Under the pieces are notes generated by a model. That model was given only the letters and a program-made list of their open reading frames with translations, had not been told where the DNA came from and did not search any database. A stretch of DNA of 64,000 nucleotides. Source: Rhodococcus sp. SBT000017 (GTDB lineage: Bacteria > Actinomycetota > Actinomycetes > Mycobacteriales > Mycobacteriaceae). Where the stretch lies: NCBI RefSeq assembly GCF_003688915.1, contig NZ_REFU01000001.1, forward strand, positions 1,984,001-2,048,000, in the 5' to 3' direction. How positions within the stretch are numbered: position 1 is the first letter of the stretch; each line of letters begins with the position of its first letter. Of the stretch, positions 52,437-62,053 are shown piece after piece. A program made the translations under genes and the position numbers.

Positions 52437-53470
52437 GTGATCTGCTGACTGCTCCCCCCACCACCTCCACCAGTGCACCGGTCCCGTCGCCGTCGACGTG
52501 GGACCGCATCCGGCGCTACTCTCCGCCGACCCGATTCCTGCCGGTCATCGCAACATTCGCGCTGTTCATCGGCCTCTTCGGACTCGGCGAATTCCGCTAC
52601 AGCGGATTCGCCGACCCACAGGTGTTCCTGTCGTTGCTGATCGACAACTCCTTCCTGATCGTTCTCGCGGTCGGAATGACGTTCGTGATCCTCACCGGGG
52701 GTATCGATCTGTCCGTCGGATCCGTAGTGGCACTGTCGACCATGATCGCTGCACGCACACTGCAATTGGGCTGGTCGCCGTTCGTCGTCATGGCGGTGGT
52801 GCTGCTGTGCGGAACGGTGCTCGGCACGATCATGGGAGCGTTGATTCACTACCTGCAGATTCAGCCGTTCGTCGCCACACTCGCCGGCATGTTCCTCGCC
52901 CGCGGCCTGTGCTACATGATCGGCGTCGAGTCCATTCCGATCACCGACGACACCTTCTCGTCCATCGCCTTCGCCGTGATCGAACTCCCCGGGGGTTACA
53001 CGATCACGTGGAGCGTGGTGATCGCACTCGTCGTAGTGGCGGTCGCCATGTACGTCCTGGCCTGCACCCGCTTCGGTCGCTCGGTGTACGGCATCGGCGG
53101 CAACGAAGCGTCCGCACTGCTGATGGGGCTCAAAGTTGCCGCGGTGAAGGTGGGCGTCTACGCGATCAGTGGATTCTGCGCTGCACTCGCCGGACTCCTT
53201 TTCTCCTTCTACGCCCTGTCCGGCTACAGCCTCAACGCCGTCGGTATGGAACTCGACGCGATCGCGGCGGTGGTGATCGGCGGAACGTTGCTCACCGGTG
53301 GACGCGGATACGTGCTGGGTTCGCTTGTAGGCGTGCTCATTCTCGGTGCGATCCAGACATTCATCGCGTTCGACGGAACGCTGAGTTCCTGGTGGACGCG
53401 AATCACTATCGGAGTCCTACTGCTTCTGTTCGTCGTGGCCCAGCGACTGATGACGGCGAGACGTAGATGA
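52433..53470 (+). CDS. Sugar ABC transporter permease 2 (YjfF-like)
   Basis: 345 residues. LAVGMTFVILTGGIDLSVGSV and VVIGGTLLTGGRGYVLGSL mark a second CUT2 permease, of the YjfF type; having two unlike permeases is typical of YtfQRT-YjfF-type furanose systems rather than AraFGH, which uses one. GTG 52433 overlaps the previous stop. Confidence 0.93.
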   Translation: MSDLLTAPPTTSTSAPVPSPSTWDRIRRYSPPTRFLPVIATFALFIGLFGLGEFRYSGFADPQVFLSLLIDNSFLIVLAVGMTFVILTGGIDLSVGSVVALSTMIAARTLQLGWSPFVVMAVVLLCGTVLGTIMGALIHYLQIQPFVATLAGMFLARGLCYMIGVESIPITDDTFSSIAFAVIELPGGYTITWSVVIALVVVAVAMYVLACTRFGRSVYGIGGNEASALLMGLKVAAVKVGVYAISGFCAALAGLLFSFYALSGYSLNAVGMELDAIAAVVIGGTLLTGGRGYVLGSLVGVLILGAIQTFIAFDGTLSSWWTRITIGVLLLLFVVAQRLMTARRR

Positions 53471-53505
53471 CTACGACCCATACCGCAACACACCAGGGAG
53501 TTCCC

Positions 53506-55176
53506 ATGAACGCTGACCGATACACGGTGGGGGTCGACTACGGCACACTGTCCGGACGCGCCGTCGTCGTTCGAGTGTCCGACGGTGCCGAAATCGCCTC
53601 GGCAGTGCACGATTACCGACACGCGGTGCTCGAGGAGACGCTGCCCGACGGCACGGTGCGATTGCCCGACGCGTGGGCCCTGCAGGTGCCCGACGACTAT
53701 CGCGACGTCCTGCGTCGTGCGGTTCCGGCTGCGCTGGCCGCCGCAGGCATCGCACCCGAGCAAGTGGTCGGCATCGGAACCGACTTCACTGCGTGCACCA
53801 TGGTGCCCACCTACGCCGACGGCACTCCGCTGTGCGAGGATCCACGCTTCGCCGATCGTCCGCACTCGTACGTCAAACTGTGGAAACACCATGCAGCACA
53901 GGGGCAGGCCGACCGCATCAACGATCTCGCTGCGCGTCGCGGCGAGAGTTGGCTCCCTCGCTACGGCGGACTGATCTCCTCGGAATGGGAGTTCGCCAAG
54001 GCGCTGCAGATTCACGAGGAAGATTCCGAGATCTACGACGCGATGGACCGATGGGTCGAAGCGGCCGATTGGATCGTCTGGCAGCTCTGCGGACACTACG
54101 TACGCAACGCGTGCACAGCCGGATACAAGGGCATCTATCAGGACGGGCACTACCCGTCCGTCGACTTCCTCACCGGACTGGCACCGGGCTTCGGTTCCTT
54201 CGTCGCCGACAAGCTCGATCAGCCGTTGGGCGAGTTGGGTTCTCGAGCAGGTACGTTGACCGCCGAGGCCGCGCAATGGACCGGGCTGCCCGAGGGTATC
54301 GCCGTTGCTGTCGGCAACGTCGATGCGCACGTGACGGCACCCGCGGCCGGAGCGGTGGAACCGGGCCGGATGGTCGCCATCATGGGAACATCGACCTGCC
54401 ACGTGATGAGTTCGACCGTGCTGAAGGAAGTTCCCGGCATGTGCGGGGTGGTGGACGGCGGAATCGTCGCCGGATCGTTCGGCTACGAGGCAGGACAGAG
54501 CGGCGTCGGCGACATCTTCGGATGGTTCACGCGCACTTCGGTTCCCGCGTCGTACAGCGAGGCGGCGGCCGCGGCAGGTGAGTCGGTCCACGAACACCTG
54601 ACGCGGCTCGCGCAGACGCAGGACGTGGGTGAGCACGGGCTCGTCGCGCTCGACTGGCACAGCGGGAACCGGTCGGTTCTGGTGGATCACGAGCTCTCCG
54701 GGCTGGTCGTCGGGACCACGCTGGCCACGCGTCCCGAGGACACCTACCGTGCGCTGCTCGAAGCTACGGCGTTCGGAACCCGCGTCATCGTGGAGACGTT
54801 CCGCGACAGCGGCGTTCCGGTCGAGGAGTTCGTGGTGGCGGGTGGGCTGGCCCGTAACCCCCTGCTCATGCAGATCTACGCCGACGTGTTACGAATGCCG
54901 TTGTCGGTCATCGACTCTGCCCAGGGACCGGCCCTGGGATCCGCCATTCATGCCGCAGTGGCGGCCGGGTGCTACTCCGATGTGCCCGTTGCATCGAAGT
55001 CGATGGGCAAGGTTCGTCGCGCCGCATTCGTGCCCGACGAATCGCGATCTCAGGCGTACGACGCTCTCTTCGAGATCTATCTGGAATTGCACGACCGGTT
55101 CGGCCGGGACGTGCCGATCATGCGCCGTCTGCGAGCACTCCGACGCGACGCACTGACCCGAAAGGTGGATGCATGA
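53506..55176 (+). CDS. araB: Ribulokinase
   Basis: Phosphorylates L-ribulose to L-ribulose 5-phosphate. FGGY-family kinase of 556 residues. The N-terminal phosphate-1 motif is TVGVDYGTLSGRAVVV; GIGTDFTACTMVPT is the AraB-specific segment; the C-terminal adenosine motif is VVAGGLARNPLLMQIYADV. ATG 53506 is preferred because CAGGGAG lies six bases upstream and family homology begins there; ATG 53467 would overlap the permease stop and add 13 residues. The stop overlaps araD. Confidence 0.94.
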   Translation: MNADRYTVGVDYGTLSGRAVVVRVSDGAEIASAVHDYRHAVLEETLPDGTVRLPDAWALQVPDDYRDVLRRAVPAALAAAGIAPEQVVGIGTDFTACTMVPTYADGTPLCEDPRFADRPHSYVKLWKHHAAQGQADRINDLAARRGESWLPRYGGLISSEWEFAKALQIHEEDSEIYDAMDRWVEAADWIVWQLCGHYVRNACTAGYKGIYQDGHYPSVDFLTGLAPGFGSFVADKLDQPLGELGSRAGTLTAEAAQWTGLPEGIAVAVGNVDAHVTAPAAGAVEPGRMVAIMGTSTCHVMSSTVLKEVPGMCGVVDGGIVAGSFGYEAGQSGVGDIFGWFTRTSVPASYSEAAAAAGESVHEHLTRLAQTQDVGEHGLVALDWHSGNRSVLVDHELSGLVVGTTLATRPEDTYRALLEATAFGTRVIVETFRDSGVPVEEFVVAGGLARNPLLMQIYADVLRMPLSVIDSAQGPALGSAIHAAVAAGCYSDVPVASKSMGKVRRAAFVPDESRSQAYDALFEIYLELHDRFGRDVPIMRRLRALRRDALTRKVDA

Positions 55177-55853
55177 TGACCGTTGTCGACGACGTGCGTG
55201 AGGTCATCGAGGAGGTCCGCCGCGACGTATGCACCCTGCACGCCGAGCTGGTGCGGTACGGACTGGTCGTGTGGACGGCAGGCAACGTCTCGGCGCGGGT
55301 CCCCGGCCGGGACCTGATGGTCATCAAGCCCAGTGGCGTCTCCTACGACGACCTGACGCCCGGCAACATGGTGGTGTGCGATCTGTACGGCAGGGTGGTC
55401 GAGGGCGACCATGCACCGTCCTCGGACACCGAGGCGCAGGCCTATGTCTACCGACACCTGGAACACATCGGCGGTGTGGTGCACACACATTCGCCCTATG
55501 CGGTGGCGTGGGCGGCCCGAGGGGAACCGATTCCGGTGGTCACCACGATGTGCGCGGACGAGTTCGGCGGCGACATTCCGGTCGGGCCCTTCGCCACGAT
55601 CGGCGACGACTCGATCGGCCGCGGCATCGTCGACACCCTGGCAGACAGTCGATCTCCGGCAGTCCTGATGCAGAACCACGGCGTGTTCGCAGTGGGGCCG
55701 ACGGCCAGGGCTGCCGTCAAAGCAGCTGTCATGTGTGAGGACGTCGCGAGGTCGGTACACCTGTCCTATCAACTGGGACAACCACTTCCCATTCCGAGCT
55801 CGAAGGTCGACGCACTCTACGACCGCTACCAGAACGTCTACGGCCAGCGCTGA
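55173..55853 (+). CDS. araD: L-ribulose-5-phosphate 4-epimerase
   Basis: Converts L-ribulose 5-phosphate to D-xylulose 5-phosphate by a retro-aldol/aldol reaction. 226 residues of the class II aldolase fold. Phosphate-binding [11 protein letters not shown] and [13 protein letters not shown] are followed by the zinc ligands in [11 protein letters not shown] and the later His in QNHGVFAVG. Start overlaps the araB stop (ATGA); a second ATG follows at once. The order araB-araD-araA is as in many actinobacteria. Confidence 0.93.
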   Translation: MMTVVDDVREVIEEVRRDVCTLHAELVRYGLVVWTAGNVSARVPGRDLMVIKPSGVSYDDLTPGNMVVCDLYGRVVEGDHAPSSDTEAQAYVYRHLEHIGGVVHTHSPYAVAWAARGEPIPVVTTMCADEFGGDIPVGPFATIGDDSIGRGIVDTLADSRSPAVLMQNHGVFAVGPTARAAVKAAVMCEDVARSVHLSYQLGQPLPIPSSKVDALYDRYQNVYGQR

Positions 55854-55890
55854 CCGGCGCGCCGAATCTTCTCTCCACGGAGGTACCCCC

Positions 55891-57375
55891 ATGTCCGAAG
55901 TATGGTTTCTCACCGGCAGTCAAAGCCTCTACGGCCCCGAGACACTCGATCAGGTAGCCGTCCAGTCCCGCGAGATCGCGGACAAACTCGATGCGGCACT
56001 ACCCGTCTCGGTGGTCTGGAAGCCGGTGCTGCTCGACGCGTCGTCCATCCTGCGCTGCATGCGCGAGGCGAACGCCGCCGACGAATGTGTGGGCGTGGTG
56101 ACCTGGATGCACACCTTCTCCCCCGCCAAGATGTGGATCGCCGGGCTCGACGCGTTGGACGTGCCGCTGCTGCACCTGCACACGCAGGCCGGAATGTCGT
56201 TGCCGTGGTCGACGATCGACATGGAGTTCATGAATCTCAACCAGGCCGCCCACGGCGACCGCGAGTTCGGACACGTCGAATCTCGGGTGGGTGTTCTGCG
56301 CACGATCGTGGCAGGCCACGTCGACAATCCCGCGGTGATCGAGCGGGCGGAACAGTGGGTGCGAGCAGCTCTCGGCCGCGCGGAGCTGAGGTCACTGTGC
56401 CTGGCACGTTTCGGCGACAACATGCGCGACGTCGCAGTGACGGAGGGCGACAAGGTCGAAGCGCAGTTGCGATTCGGAGTCTCCGTCAACACCTACGGCG
56501 TCAACGATCTGGTCGAGGTCGTGGACGGCGTGAGCGATTCGTCCGTGTCCGACCTCATCGACGAATACCGGTCGCTGTACGACATCGCGCCGAGCCTCGA
56601 CAAAGACGGCGACCGCCACGAATCACTGCGGTACGGCGCCCGCGTAGAGGCCGGCCTACGGCAGTTCCTCACCGAGGGTGGCTTCAAGGCCTTCACCACC
56701 AACTTCGAGGATCTCGGTGGGCTCCGCCAGTTGCCGGGCCTAGCGGTGCAGCGCCTCATGGCCGACGGCTACGGGTTCGGCGGTGAGGGCGACTGGAAGA
56801 CCTCGATGTTGTTGCGCGCCATGAAGGTGATGGCCGAGGGTCTCGACGGTGGAACGTCGTTCATGGAGGACTACACCTACAACCTCGTCCCGGGGGCGGA
56901 GAAGATCCTCGGCGCGCACATGCTCGAAGTATGTCCCTCGATCACCGACTCGCGGCCCACCCTGGAGATCCATCCACTGTCCATCGGTGGCCGCGAAGAC
57001 CCAGTGCGCCTGCGCTTCACGGCGGACCCCGGCCATGGCGTAGTCGTCGGACTCTCGGACGTCGGTGAACGATTCCGATTGACTGCCAACGTGATCGACG
57101 TCGTGGAGCCCGACGAGGCTCTGCCGAAGCTGCCGGTCGCCTGCGCGGTATGGGAACCGCAGCCCTCACTCGCGGTGTCGGCGGAATCCTGGCTGACGGC
57201 CGGTGCGCCCCACCACACGGTTCTGAGTACCGCGATCGGCTTGCCTGTGCTGGAGGCATTCTCGGACATGATCGGTGTCGAGCTGCTCACCATCGATTCC
57301 GACACCACGACACGAGGATTCCAACAGACACTGCGATGGAACGCGGCCTACCACCGACTCGCAGCGAGGTTGTGA
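55891..57375 (+). CDS. araA: L-arabinose isomerase
   Basis: Converts L-arabinose to L-ribulose with Mn2+. 494 residues, the usual length. [15 protein letters not shown] is the family start; [13 protein letters not shown] is the sugar-binding region. The four metal and catalytic residues are seen in [10 protein letters not shown] (Glu), [11 protein letters not shown] (Glu), [10 protein letters not shown] (His) and GAPHHTVLS (His). ATG 55891 follows a strong ACGGAGGT site, allowing high independent translation at the end of the operon. Confidence 0.95.
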   Translation: MSEVWFLTGSQSLYGPETLDQVAVQSREIADKLDAALPVSVVWKPVLLDASSILRCMREANAADECVGVVTWMHTFSPAKMWIAGLDALDVPLLHLHTQAGMSLPWSTIDMEFMNLNQAAHGDREFGHVESRVGVLRTIVAGHVDNPAVIERAEQWVRAALGRAELRSLCLARFGDNMRDVAVTEGDKVEAQLRFGVSVNTYGVNDLVEVVDGVSDSSVSDLIDEYRSLYDIAPSLDKDGDRHESLRYGARVEAGLRQFLTEGGFKAFTTNFEDLGGLRQLPGLAVQRLMADGYGFGGEGDWKTSMLLRAMKVMAEGLDGGTSFMEDYTYNLVPGAEKILGAHMLEVCPSITDSRPTLEIHPLSIGGREDPVRLRFTADPGHGVVVGLSDVGERFRLTANVIDVVEPDEALPKLPVACAVWEPQPSLAVSAESWLTAGAPHHTVLSTAIGLPVLEAFSDMIGVELLTIDSDTTTRGFQQTLRWNAAYHRLAARL

Positions 57376-57384
57376 GGTCGTCGA

Positions 57385-58332
57385 TCATCCGTGGCGTCGT
57401 CGATATTCCTGCTCGGCTCCGGGGTGAAGGGGAATGTTGCCGGTCATGACGAGCGACCGCGCGTCGAGAAATTGGCTGCCGATCGCCTGACCGGGAACGA
57501 GGCCGGACGACTGATCGAGAAGCACACTCACCAGTGCGGCGACAACACGGTCCGGCACCTCCGGATGTGCCAGCAGAAGATTCGGAATCCCGACGGTGGT
57601 GACCTCCGGGTGTTCGCCGTACACGTTCGCCGGAACCCGCACGGCCTCGTACGCGGTACCGAATTCGCGTCTCAGATCAGCGACGACGGCGCCCAGATCG
57701 AGTAGACGGATCGCGGCTCGCGGCTGGGCAAATGCCGGAGTCGGCAACCCGCCCGCCCACATCACGGCGTCGACTTCGTTGGCCGTCAAAGCATCTGCCG
57801 CCGAGCTCATCGACAGCTGAACCTGTTCGACAGCACCTGCTTCCGCCATACCCGCTGCGCGAAGGACTCGCTGAGATACTTCGGTGGCACCGGATCCCGG
57901 GGCACCGACACTCACGTTTCGCCATCGCAGATCGTCCATGGTTTCTATAGCTGAGTCTGCCCGCACAGCCACTTGGAAGTAGTTCTCGTAGACGCACCCG
58001 ACAGCTGCCAGCTCTCCGCTCGGATGACTGTAGGCGGCGTCCATGAGTGTCAAGGCCAGCTCGGCCCGCCGAGATCCCAACGCCTCGAGGTTGTCGACGG
58101 ATCCGGCCGTCGTGAGCGGAACTATCTCGGCGGCATCGGTTTCGGCGGCAGCGTCGGACAACAGTCCGGCGAACTCCCAGAAGAAGCCGCCGACCTCGCC
58201 CGCCGCGAGCCGCAGCTGCATCGGCGGGTCCGAGGTGCAGGCGCCCACGACGGCAGCGCTCAGTGCCAACAGACCTGCCTGCAGCGCCGTTCTACGTGAG
58301 AACGACGCTGCGGGCTCGGGCATGTCAGTCAC
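57385..58332 (-). CDS. TAXI family solute-binding lipoprotein (orphan)
   Basis: 315 residues. The TAXI (TRAP-associated) fold is shown by LRLAAGEVGGFFWEFAGLLSD, VGAPGSGATEVSQRVLRAAGM and VDAVMWAGGLPTPAF. The N-terminus has a twin-Arg (SRRTALQAG) and a lipobox VGAC with Cys32, so it is probably a Tat-exported lipoprotein. The large TRAP membrane subunit is missing here; an MHS transporter gene lies 16 bases upstream on the same strand. It may deliver a carboxylate to that transporter or report it to the neighbouring histidine kinase. GTG 58332 or ATG 58323 may be the start. Confidence 0.87.
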   Translation of the reverse strand: MTDMPEPAASFSRRTALQAGLLALSAAVVGACTSDPPMQLRLAAGEVGGFFWEFAGLLSDAAAETDAAEIVPLTTAGSVDNLEALGSRRAELALTLMDAAYSHPSGELAAVGCVYENYFQVAVRADSAIETMDDLRWRNVSVGAPGSGATEVSQRVLRAAGMAEAGAVEQVQLSMSSAADALTANEVDAVMWAGGLPTPAFAQPRAAIRLLDLGAVVADLRREFGTAYEAVRVPANVYGEHPEVTTVGIPNLLLAHPEVPDRVVAALVSVLLDQSSGLVPGQAIGSQFLDARSLVMTGNIPLHPGAEQEYRRRHG

Positions 58333-58348
58333 TGTAAGGCGTGACAGG

Positions 58349-59713
58349 TCACTGGAACGCTCGACCCTGCTCTCGGTCGAGCACGGTCTCGGACTTGTTG
58401 CGCAGTACGAAGATGTACACCAGCAGCGAGATAGCGATCACGACCGTCACGTAGAGGATGAACCAACCCACGTGCCCGCCGTTCTTCGCGGCTTGATAGA
58501 TCAGTGGTGCTGTGCCACCGAAGGCCGAGTTGGCGAGTGCGTATCCCAGGCCGACGCCGAGTGCCCGGACGTGCGAGGGGAACAGCTCCGCTTTGACGAT
58601 CGCATTGATGGAGGTGTAGCCGGTGAGGATGACGTAACCGACGCACACCAGTGCGAGCGACTGCACCACCGAAGTCGCCGTCGGCAGGTACGTGATGAGC
58701 ACGTAGGTGTACAGCACGCCGCCGATGCCGAAGAAGACGAGCAGCGGCTTGCGACCCACCTTGTCGCTGATCATTCCGCCGATGGGCTGCAGCAGCATGA
58801 GGAAGACCAGTCCGGCGAGGTTGATCCAGGTACCGGTCATCCCCCGGTCCTCGTACGCGGTCTTGACCATCGAGGGTGCGTTGACGCTGTAGGTGTAGAA
58901 CGCGATGGTGCCACCGGCGGTCACCATGAAGCAGATCAGCAACGCGCGCCAGTGGTTGGCGACCAACTCCTTCAAAGAACCGGAGGCTTTGTCCGCACCG
59001 CTGCGAACGGCGGCGAGTTGATCCTTCGTCAAGGATTCGTCCATGCTGCGGCGCAGCCAGAAGACCACCACTGCCGCCACTCCGCCGATGAAAAAGGCTA
59101 TGCGCCAACCGAAGTCCTCGATCTGTTCGCGCTCGAGGAACACCTGCATCAGCAACAGAGTCACCTGTGCCAGCACATGTCCACCGACGAGGGTGACGTA
59201 TTGGAACGAGGAGAAGAATCCCCGACGCTCGCGCGTGGCGGCCTCGGACATGTACGTCGCCGACGCACCGTACTCACCGCCGGTGGCGAAGCCCTGAACC
59301 AGGCGGCACAGGATCAGGATTACGGCGGCCCATACGCCGATGCTCTCCCGGCCCGGAGTGAGCGCGATGACCAGCGAGCACGCAGCCATCATCGAGACGC
59401 TGAACGTCAGCGCAGCCCTGCGCCCGTTGCGATCGGCATACCGGCCGAAGAACCACGATCCCACCGGTCGCATCAAGAAGGTGACGGCAAAGATCCCGTA
59501 CACGTAGATCGTGGAATTCTTGTCGGCGGAGTCGAAGAACTGATTCTCGAAATACGTTGCGAAGACGGTGTAGACGTACACGTCGTACCACTCGACCAGA
59601 TTTCCGGACGACCCCCGCAGCGTGTTGAAGACAGCACGGCGGGTGGCAGCGCGAGAGGAAACGGGTGGACTCGGGAGCGTCGTACCGGCGATCGAGGTGG
59701 CCTCGTTGGCCAT
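58349..59713 (-). CDS. MFS transporter, MHS family (dicarboxylate/KgtP-like)
   Basis: 454 residues. SGNLVEWYDVYVYTVFATYFENQFF at helix 1 (core NLVEWYDVYVY), FGRYADRNGRRAAL in loop 2-3 and RLVQGFATGGEYGASATYMSEAATRERRG match alpha-ketoglutarate/dicarboxylate permeases of the MHS family. It probably imports a di- or tricarboxylate by proton symport. Followed by the TAXI gene and preceded by the two-component genes on the same strand, from which it is separated by a 121-bp gap with a palindrome. Confidence 0.9.
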   Translation of the reverse strand: MANEATSIAGTTLPSPPVSSRAATRRAVFNTLRGSSGNLVEWYDVYVYTVFATYFENQFFDSADKNSTIYVYGIFAVTFLMRPVGSWFFGRYADRNGRRAALTFSVSMMAACSLVIALTPGRESIGVWAAVILILCRLVQGFATGGEYGASATYMSEAATRERRGFFSSFQYVTLVGGHVLAQVTLLLMQVFLEREQIEDFGWRIAFFIGGVAAVVVFWLRRSMDESLTKDQLAAVRSGADKASGSLKELVANHWRALLICFMVTAGGTIAFYTYSVNAPSMVKTAYEDRGMTGTWINLAGLVFLMLLQPIGGMISDKVGRKPLLVFFGIGGVLYTYVLITYLPTATSVVQSLALVCVGYVILTGYTSINAIVKAELFPSHVRALGVGLGYALANSAFGGTAPLIYQAAKNGGHVGWFILYVTVVIAISLLVYIFVLRNKSETVLDREQGRAFQ

Positions 59714-59819
59714 GGTTTGGTCCTTCCACAGTCGGGCATTTGGGCTGCCGGTCGACGATCGGCAACCGAAGCCTCCCTACTGTGACGGCAAGCACAGGCC
59801 GGAACCAAGCCGTTTCGGA

Positions 59820-59842
59820 TTTCCTAACACTCCCTTAGGAAA
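59820..59842. promoter_or_regulatory. Perfect 8-7-8 palindrome before the MHS gene
   Basis: TTTCCTAA-N7-TTAGGAAA at 59820-59842, overlapping the histidine kinase stop codon, 107 bases upstream of the transporter ATG. It could be the response-regulator target for the transporter-TAXI pair, or a weak terminator. The AT-rich arms stand out from the high-GC context. Confidence 0.5.
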
Positions 59843-61235
59843 CGACTTTCGGAAGGCGCAGTTCGATCCGCAGTCCCACTGGTCGACGCTCCATGACCCG
59901 AAGGGATCCGCCGGCTCGCTCGGTCAGAGCGTGGACGATCGACAGACCCAGACCGGTGCCGTCGCCGTGCGAACCGGAGGCTCGGTAGAACCGATCGACG
60001 ACCTTGCCGAGTTCGTCTGCGGGCACGCCAGGTCCGTTGTCGGACAACCACATCGTGACGTCCGCGTCACTGCTTCGGTAGTCGATCTCGATGCCGGAGC
60101 CGGAGCCGGCGTACTTGGTTGCGTTGCTCAGCAGAGCGTCGAGAATTCGAGTCAGGTCGTCCTCGGACATCGCAACGCGACACTCCGCATCGGCATCCGG
60201 CTCCGAGACGTGAACGGTCATTCCCGCCACGAATATCGTGCTCGACCAGAATTCGACTCGATCTGCGACAACCGCACCGAGATCGCAGCCGGGAGACCGG
60301 GTGCTCGCCGGGGTCTCGGCAGCTGCGAGAACGAGCAGATCTTCCACCACGGAGCTCAAGCGATCCACCTCGAGTGTGGTCCGCAGGTGTGCATCGGTTG
60401 CCGAATCCGGCACCCGCATTCCCAGAACGTCCATCCGAATTCGCAACGCTGCCAGTGGGTTCCGGAGAGCATGGGCGGTGTCGGCCACCAATCGACGTTG
60501 CGCAGCGGTGGCGGCCTCGACGTCGTCGGCCATGGCCTCGAAGGCACTGGACAGCTCACGCACCTCCGGTGGCCCGACGTACGGCACCGGCTCGAGACGA
60601 TGCGATCCCTCGACCGACACCTGATCGTGGAACTTGTCGCCGAACGAATGGACTCGCGAGGACAATGCGCTCAGCGGACGAACGACCCAGCGCGACAACG
60701 CAACAGCGATCACCGCGACCGTCGCGAGGATCAGCATGGCACCGACAGCGATGACCACCCAGGCAATTGCGACGTCCCGACGCGCAGAATCGGTGGACGC
60801 CTCGAGAACCACTGCGCCGTCCACTTGCGTTCCCCCACCGACCGGGGCGGCAATCAACACCGAGGAATCCGACCACGGCGTCAGACTCGACGGTAGGTCG
60901 CCGCGCTGATTGCGCAACGCTCCTGCCACCGCCTGCTGGATGTCGGAACGCTGCACGTCCAGGCCGGACGTCGCCCGCACCCCTCCGGTGCGATCGACGA
61001 CGGCAACTCCCTCGTCGTACAGACTGTTGTAGCGTTGCAACGATTCTCGGATACGGGCTACACCGGATTCGTCTTCTCGCGAGCTGAGTTCTGCAAAGAA
61101 CGATGCTGCGGCGGCCCGATTCTCGCCGAATCGTTGAGCCCGTTCGCGGCCGACCAACAGCGCGAGGGGAACCGACAGAGCAAGCACGACGACGGTGGAG
61201 TAGATCATCAACACCAACAGGACTCGCCGCCGCAC
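59835..61235 (-). CDS. Sensor histidine kinase
   Basis: 466 residues. Helix 1 about 5-29, outside domain of about 125 residues, helix 2 about 156-181, a HAMP segment (about 182-250), then the phosphoacceptor His255 in LVADTAHALRNPLAALRIR. ATP-binding motifs are SNATKYA (N box), DNGPGVP (G1) and GTGLGLSIV (G2). GTG 61235 lies one base after the response-regulator stop. The pair resembles TctE-type carboxylate sensors by context only. It probably senses the solute handled by the MHS/TAXI genes downstream. Confidence 0.9.
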   Translation of the reverse strand: MRRRVLLVLMIYSTVVVLALSVPLALLVGRERAQRFGENRAAAASFFAELSSREDESGVARIRESLQRYNSLYDEGVAVVDRTGGVRATSGLDVQRSDIQQAVAGALRNQRGDLPSSLTPWSDSSVLIAAPVGGGTQVDGAVVLEASTDSARRDVAIAWVVIAVGAMLILATVAVIAVALSRWVVRPLSALSSRVHSFGDKFHDQVSVEGSHRLEPVPYVGPPEVRELSSAFEAMADDVEAATAAQRRLVADTAHALRNPLAALRIRMDVLGMRVPDSATDAHLRTTLEVDRLSSVVEDLLVLAAAETPASTRSPGCDLGAVVADRVEFWSSTIFVAGMTVHVSEPDADAECRVAMSEDDLTRILDALLSNATKYAGSGSGIEIDYRSSDADVTMWLSDNGPGVPADELGKVVDRFYRASGSHGDGTGLGLSIVHALTERAGGSLRVMERRPVGLRIELRLPKVVS

Positions 61236-61236
61236 G

Positions 61237-61896
61237 TCAGGTATCCCAGCGGTAGCCGAAGCCGCGGATGGTGACGATCGCACCCGGGCGAGCAAGCTTG
61301 GAACGCAACGCCGTCATGTGTACGTCGAGCGTTCGTGAGATCGCGACATAGGCGTCGCCCCAGATTGCGTCCATCAACTGTTCCCGGCTCACTGCTTCGC
61401 CGCGTCGCGTCACGAGATGGGCCAACAGGTCGAACTCCTTGGTGGTCAGCGCAACTGAGCGTCCGCCGACTTCGACGGCACGGCCGGAGAGATCGACGAC
61501 GACGTCACCGAGTGTCAGCCTGTCCGCCGTGGGTTCGGTCGCCGCGCTTCGACGATGCGCGGCCACCTCGAGTCTCGCGTGCAATTCACCCAAACGAGCC
61601 GGCTTGACGACGTAGTCGTCGGCGCCGCCGCGCAGTGCCCGGACCACCGAGCGCTCGTCGTCCCGTGCCGTCAGCACCACCACCGGAACCGAACTCAGGG
61701 TCCTGAGCTTTCGGAGAACTTCGAGGCCATCCATGTCTGGTAGTCCGAGATCGAGCAGCACGACGTCCATCTCGTGGTAGCCGAGCAGGGCATCGGCACC
61801 GCGGCGCATGCGGACAGGCGTGTGCCCCACCTCGGTCAACGCGTCCACCAACGCATCCCCGAGTCCGTCGTCGTCCTCCACCACAGCTATTCGCAT
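61237..61896 (-). CDS. OmpR/PhoB-type response regulator
   Basis: 219 residues. Receiver domain with Asp7-Asp8-Asp9 at the start (VVEDDDGLG), phospho-acceptor Asp49 (LLDLGLPDMDGLE), Thr in VVVLTARDD and Lys in DDYVVKPARLGEL. The C-terminal winged helix has VALTTKEFDLLAHLVTRRGEAVSREQLM and SRTLDVHMTALRSKL, ending IRGFGYRWD. ATG 61896; a TTG three codons earlier is possible. Operon with the kinase. Confidence 0.92.
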   Translation of the reverse strand: MRIAVVEDDDGLGDALVDALTEVGHTPVRMRRGADALLGYHEMDVVLLDLGLPDMDGLEVLRKLRTLSSVPVVVLTARDDERSVVRALRGGADDYVVKPARLGELHARLEVAAHRRSAATEPTADRLTLGDVVVDLSGRAVEVGGRSVALTTKEFDLLAHLVTRRGEAVSREQLMDAIWGDAYVAISRTLDVHMTALRSKLARPGAIVTIRGFGYRWDT

Positions 61897-62006
61897 CGAA
61901 CTCAAGATAGGCCACTGGACGCGCGCGGACGTGACTGTTCACGATCGGGTGTCGTGCGCGGGATGCCGCCGGTGGGCGACGGTAGTGAACGCCCAGGTGC
62001 GGAATG

Positions 62007-62033
62007 GATCGACGAAAAGGATCAGCGTCGATC
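62007..62033. terminator. Hairpin between two minus-strand units
   Basis: GATCGACG / CGTCGATC stem (62007-62014, 62026-62033) with an 11-base loop, 20 bases after the stop of the next upstream gene on the minus strand; on that strand the loop contains TCCTTTT. Confidence 0.45.
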
Positions 62034-62053
62034 GACACCCGCGGGCCGAGTGA

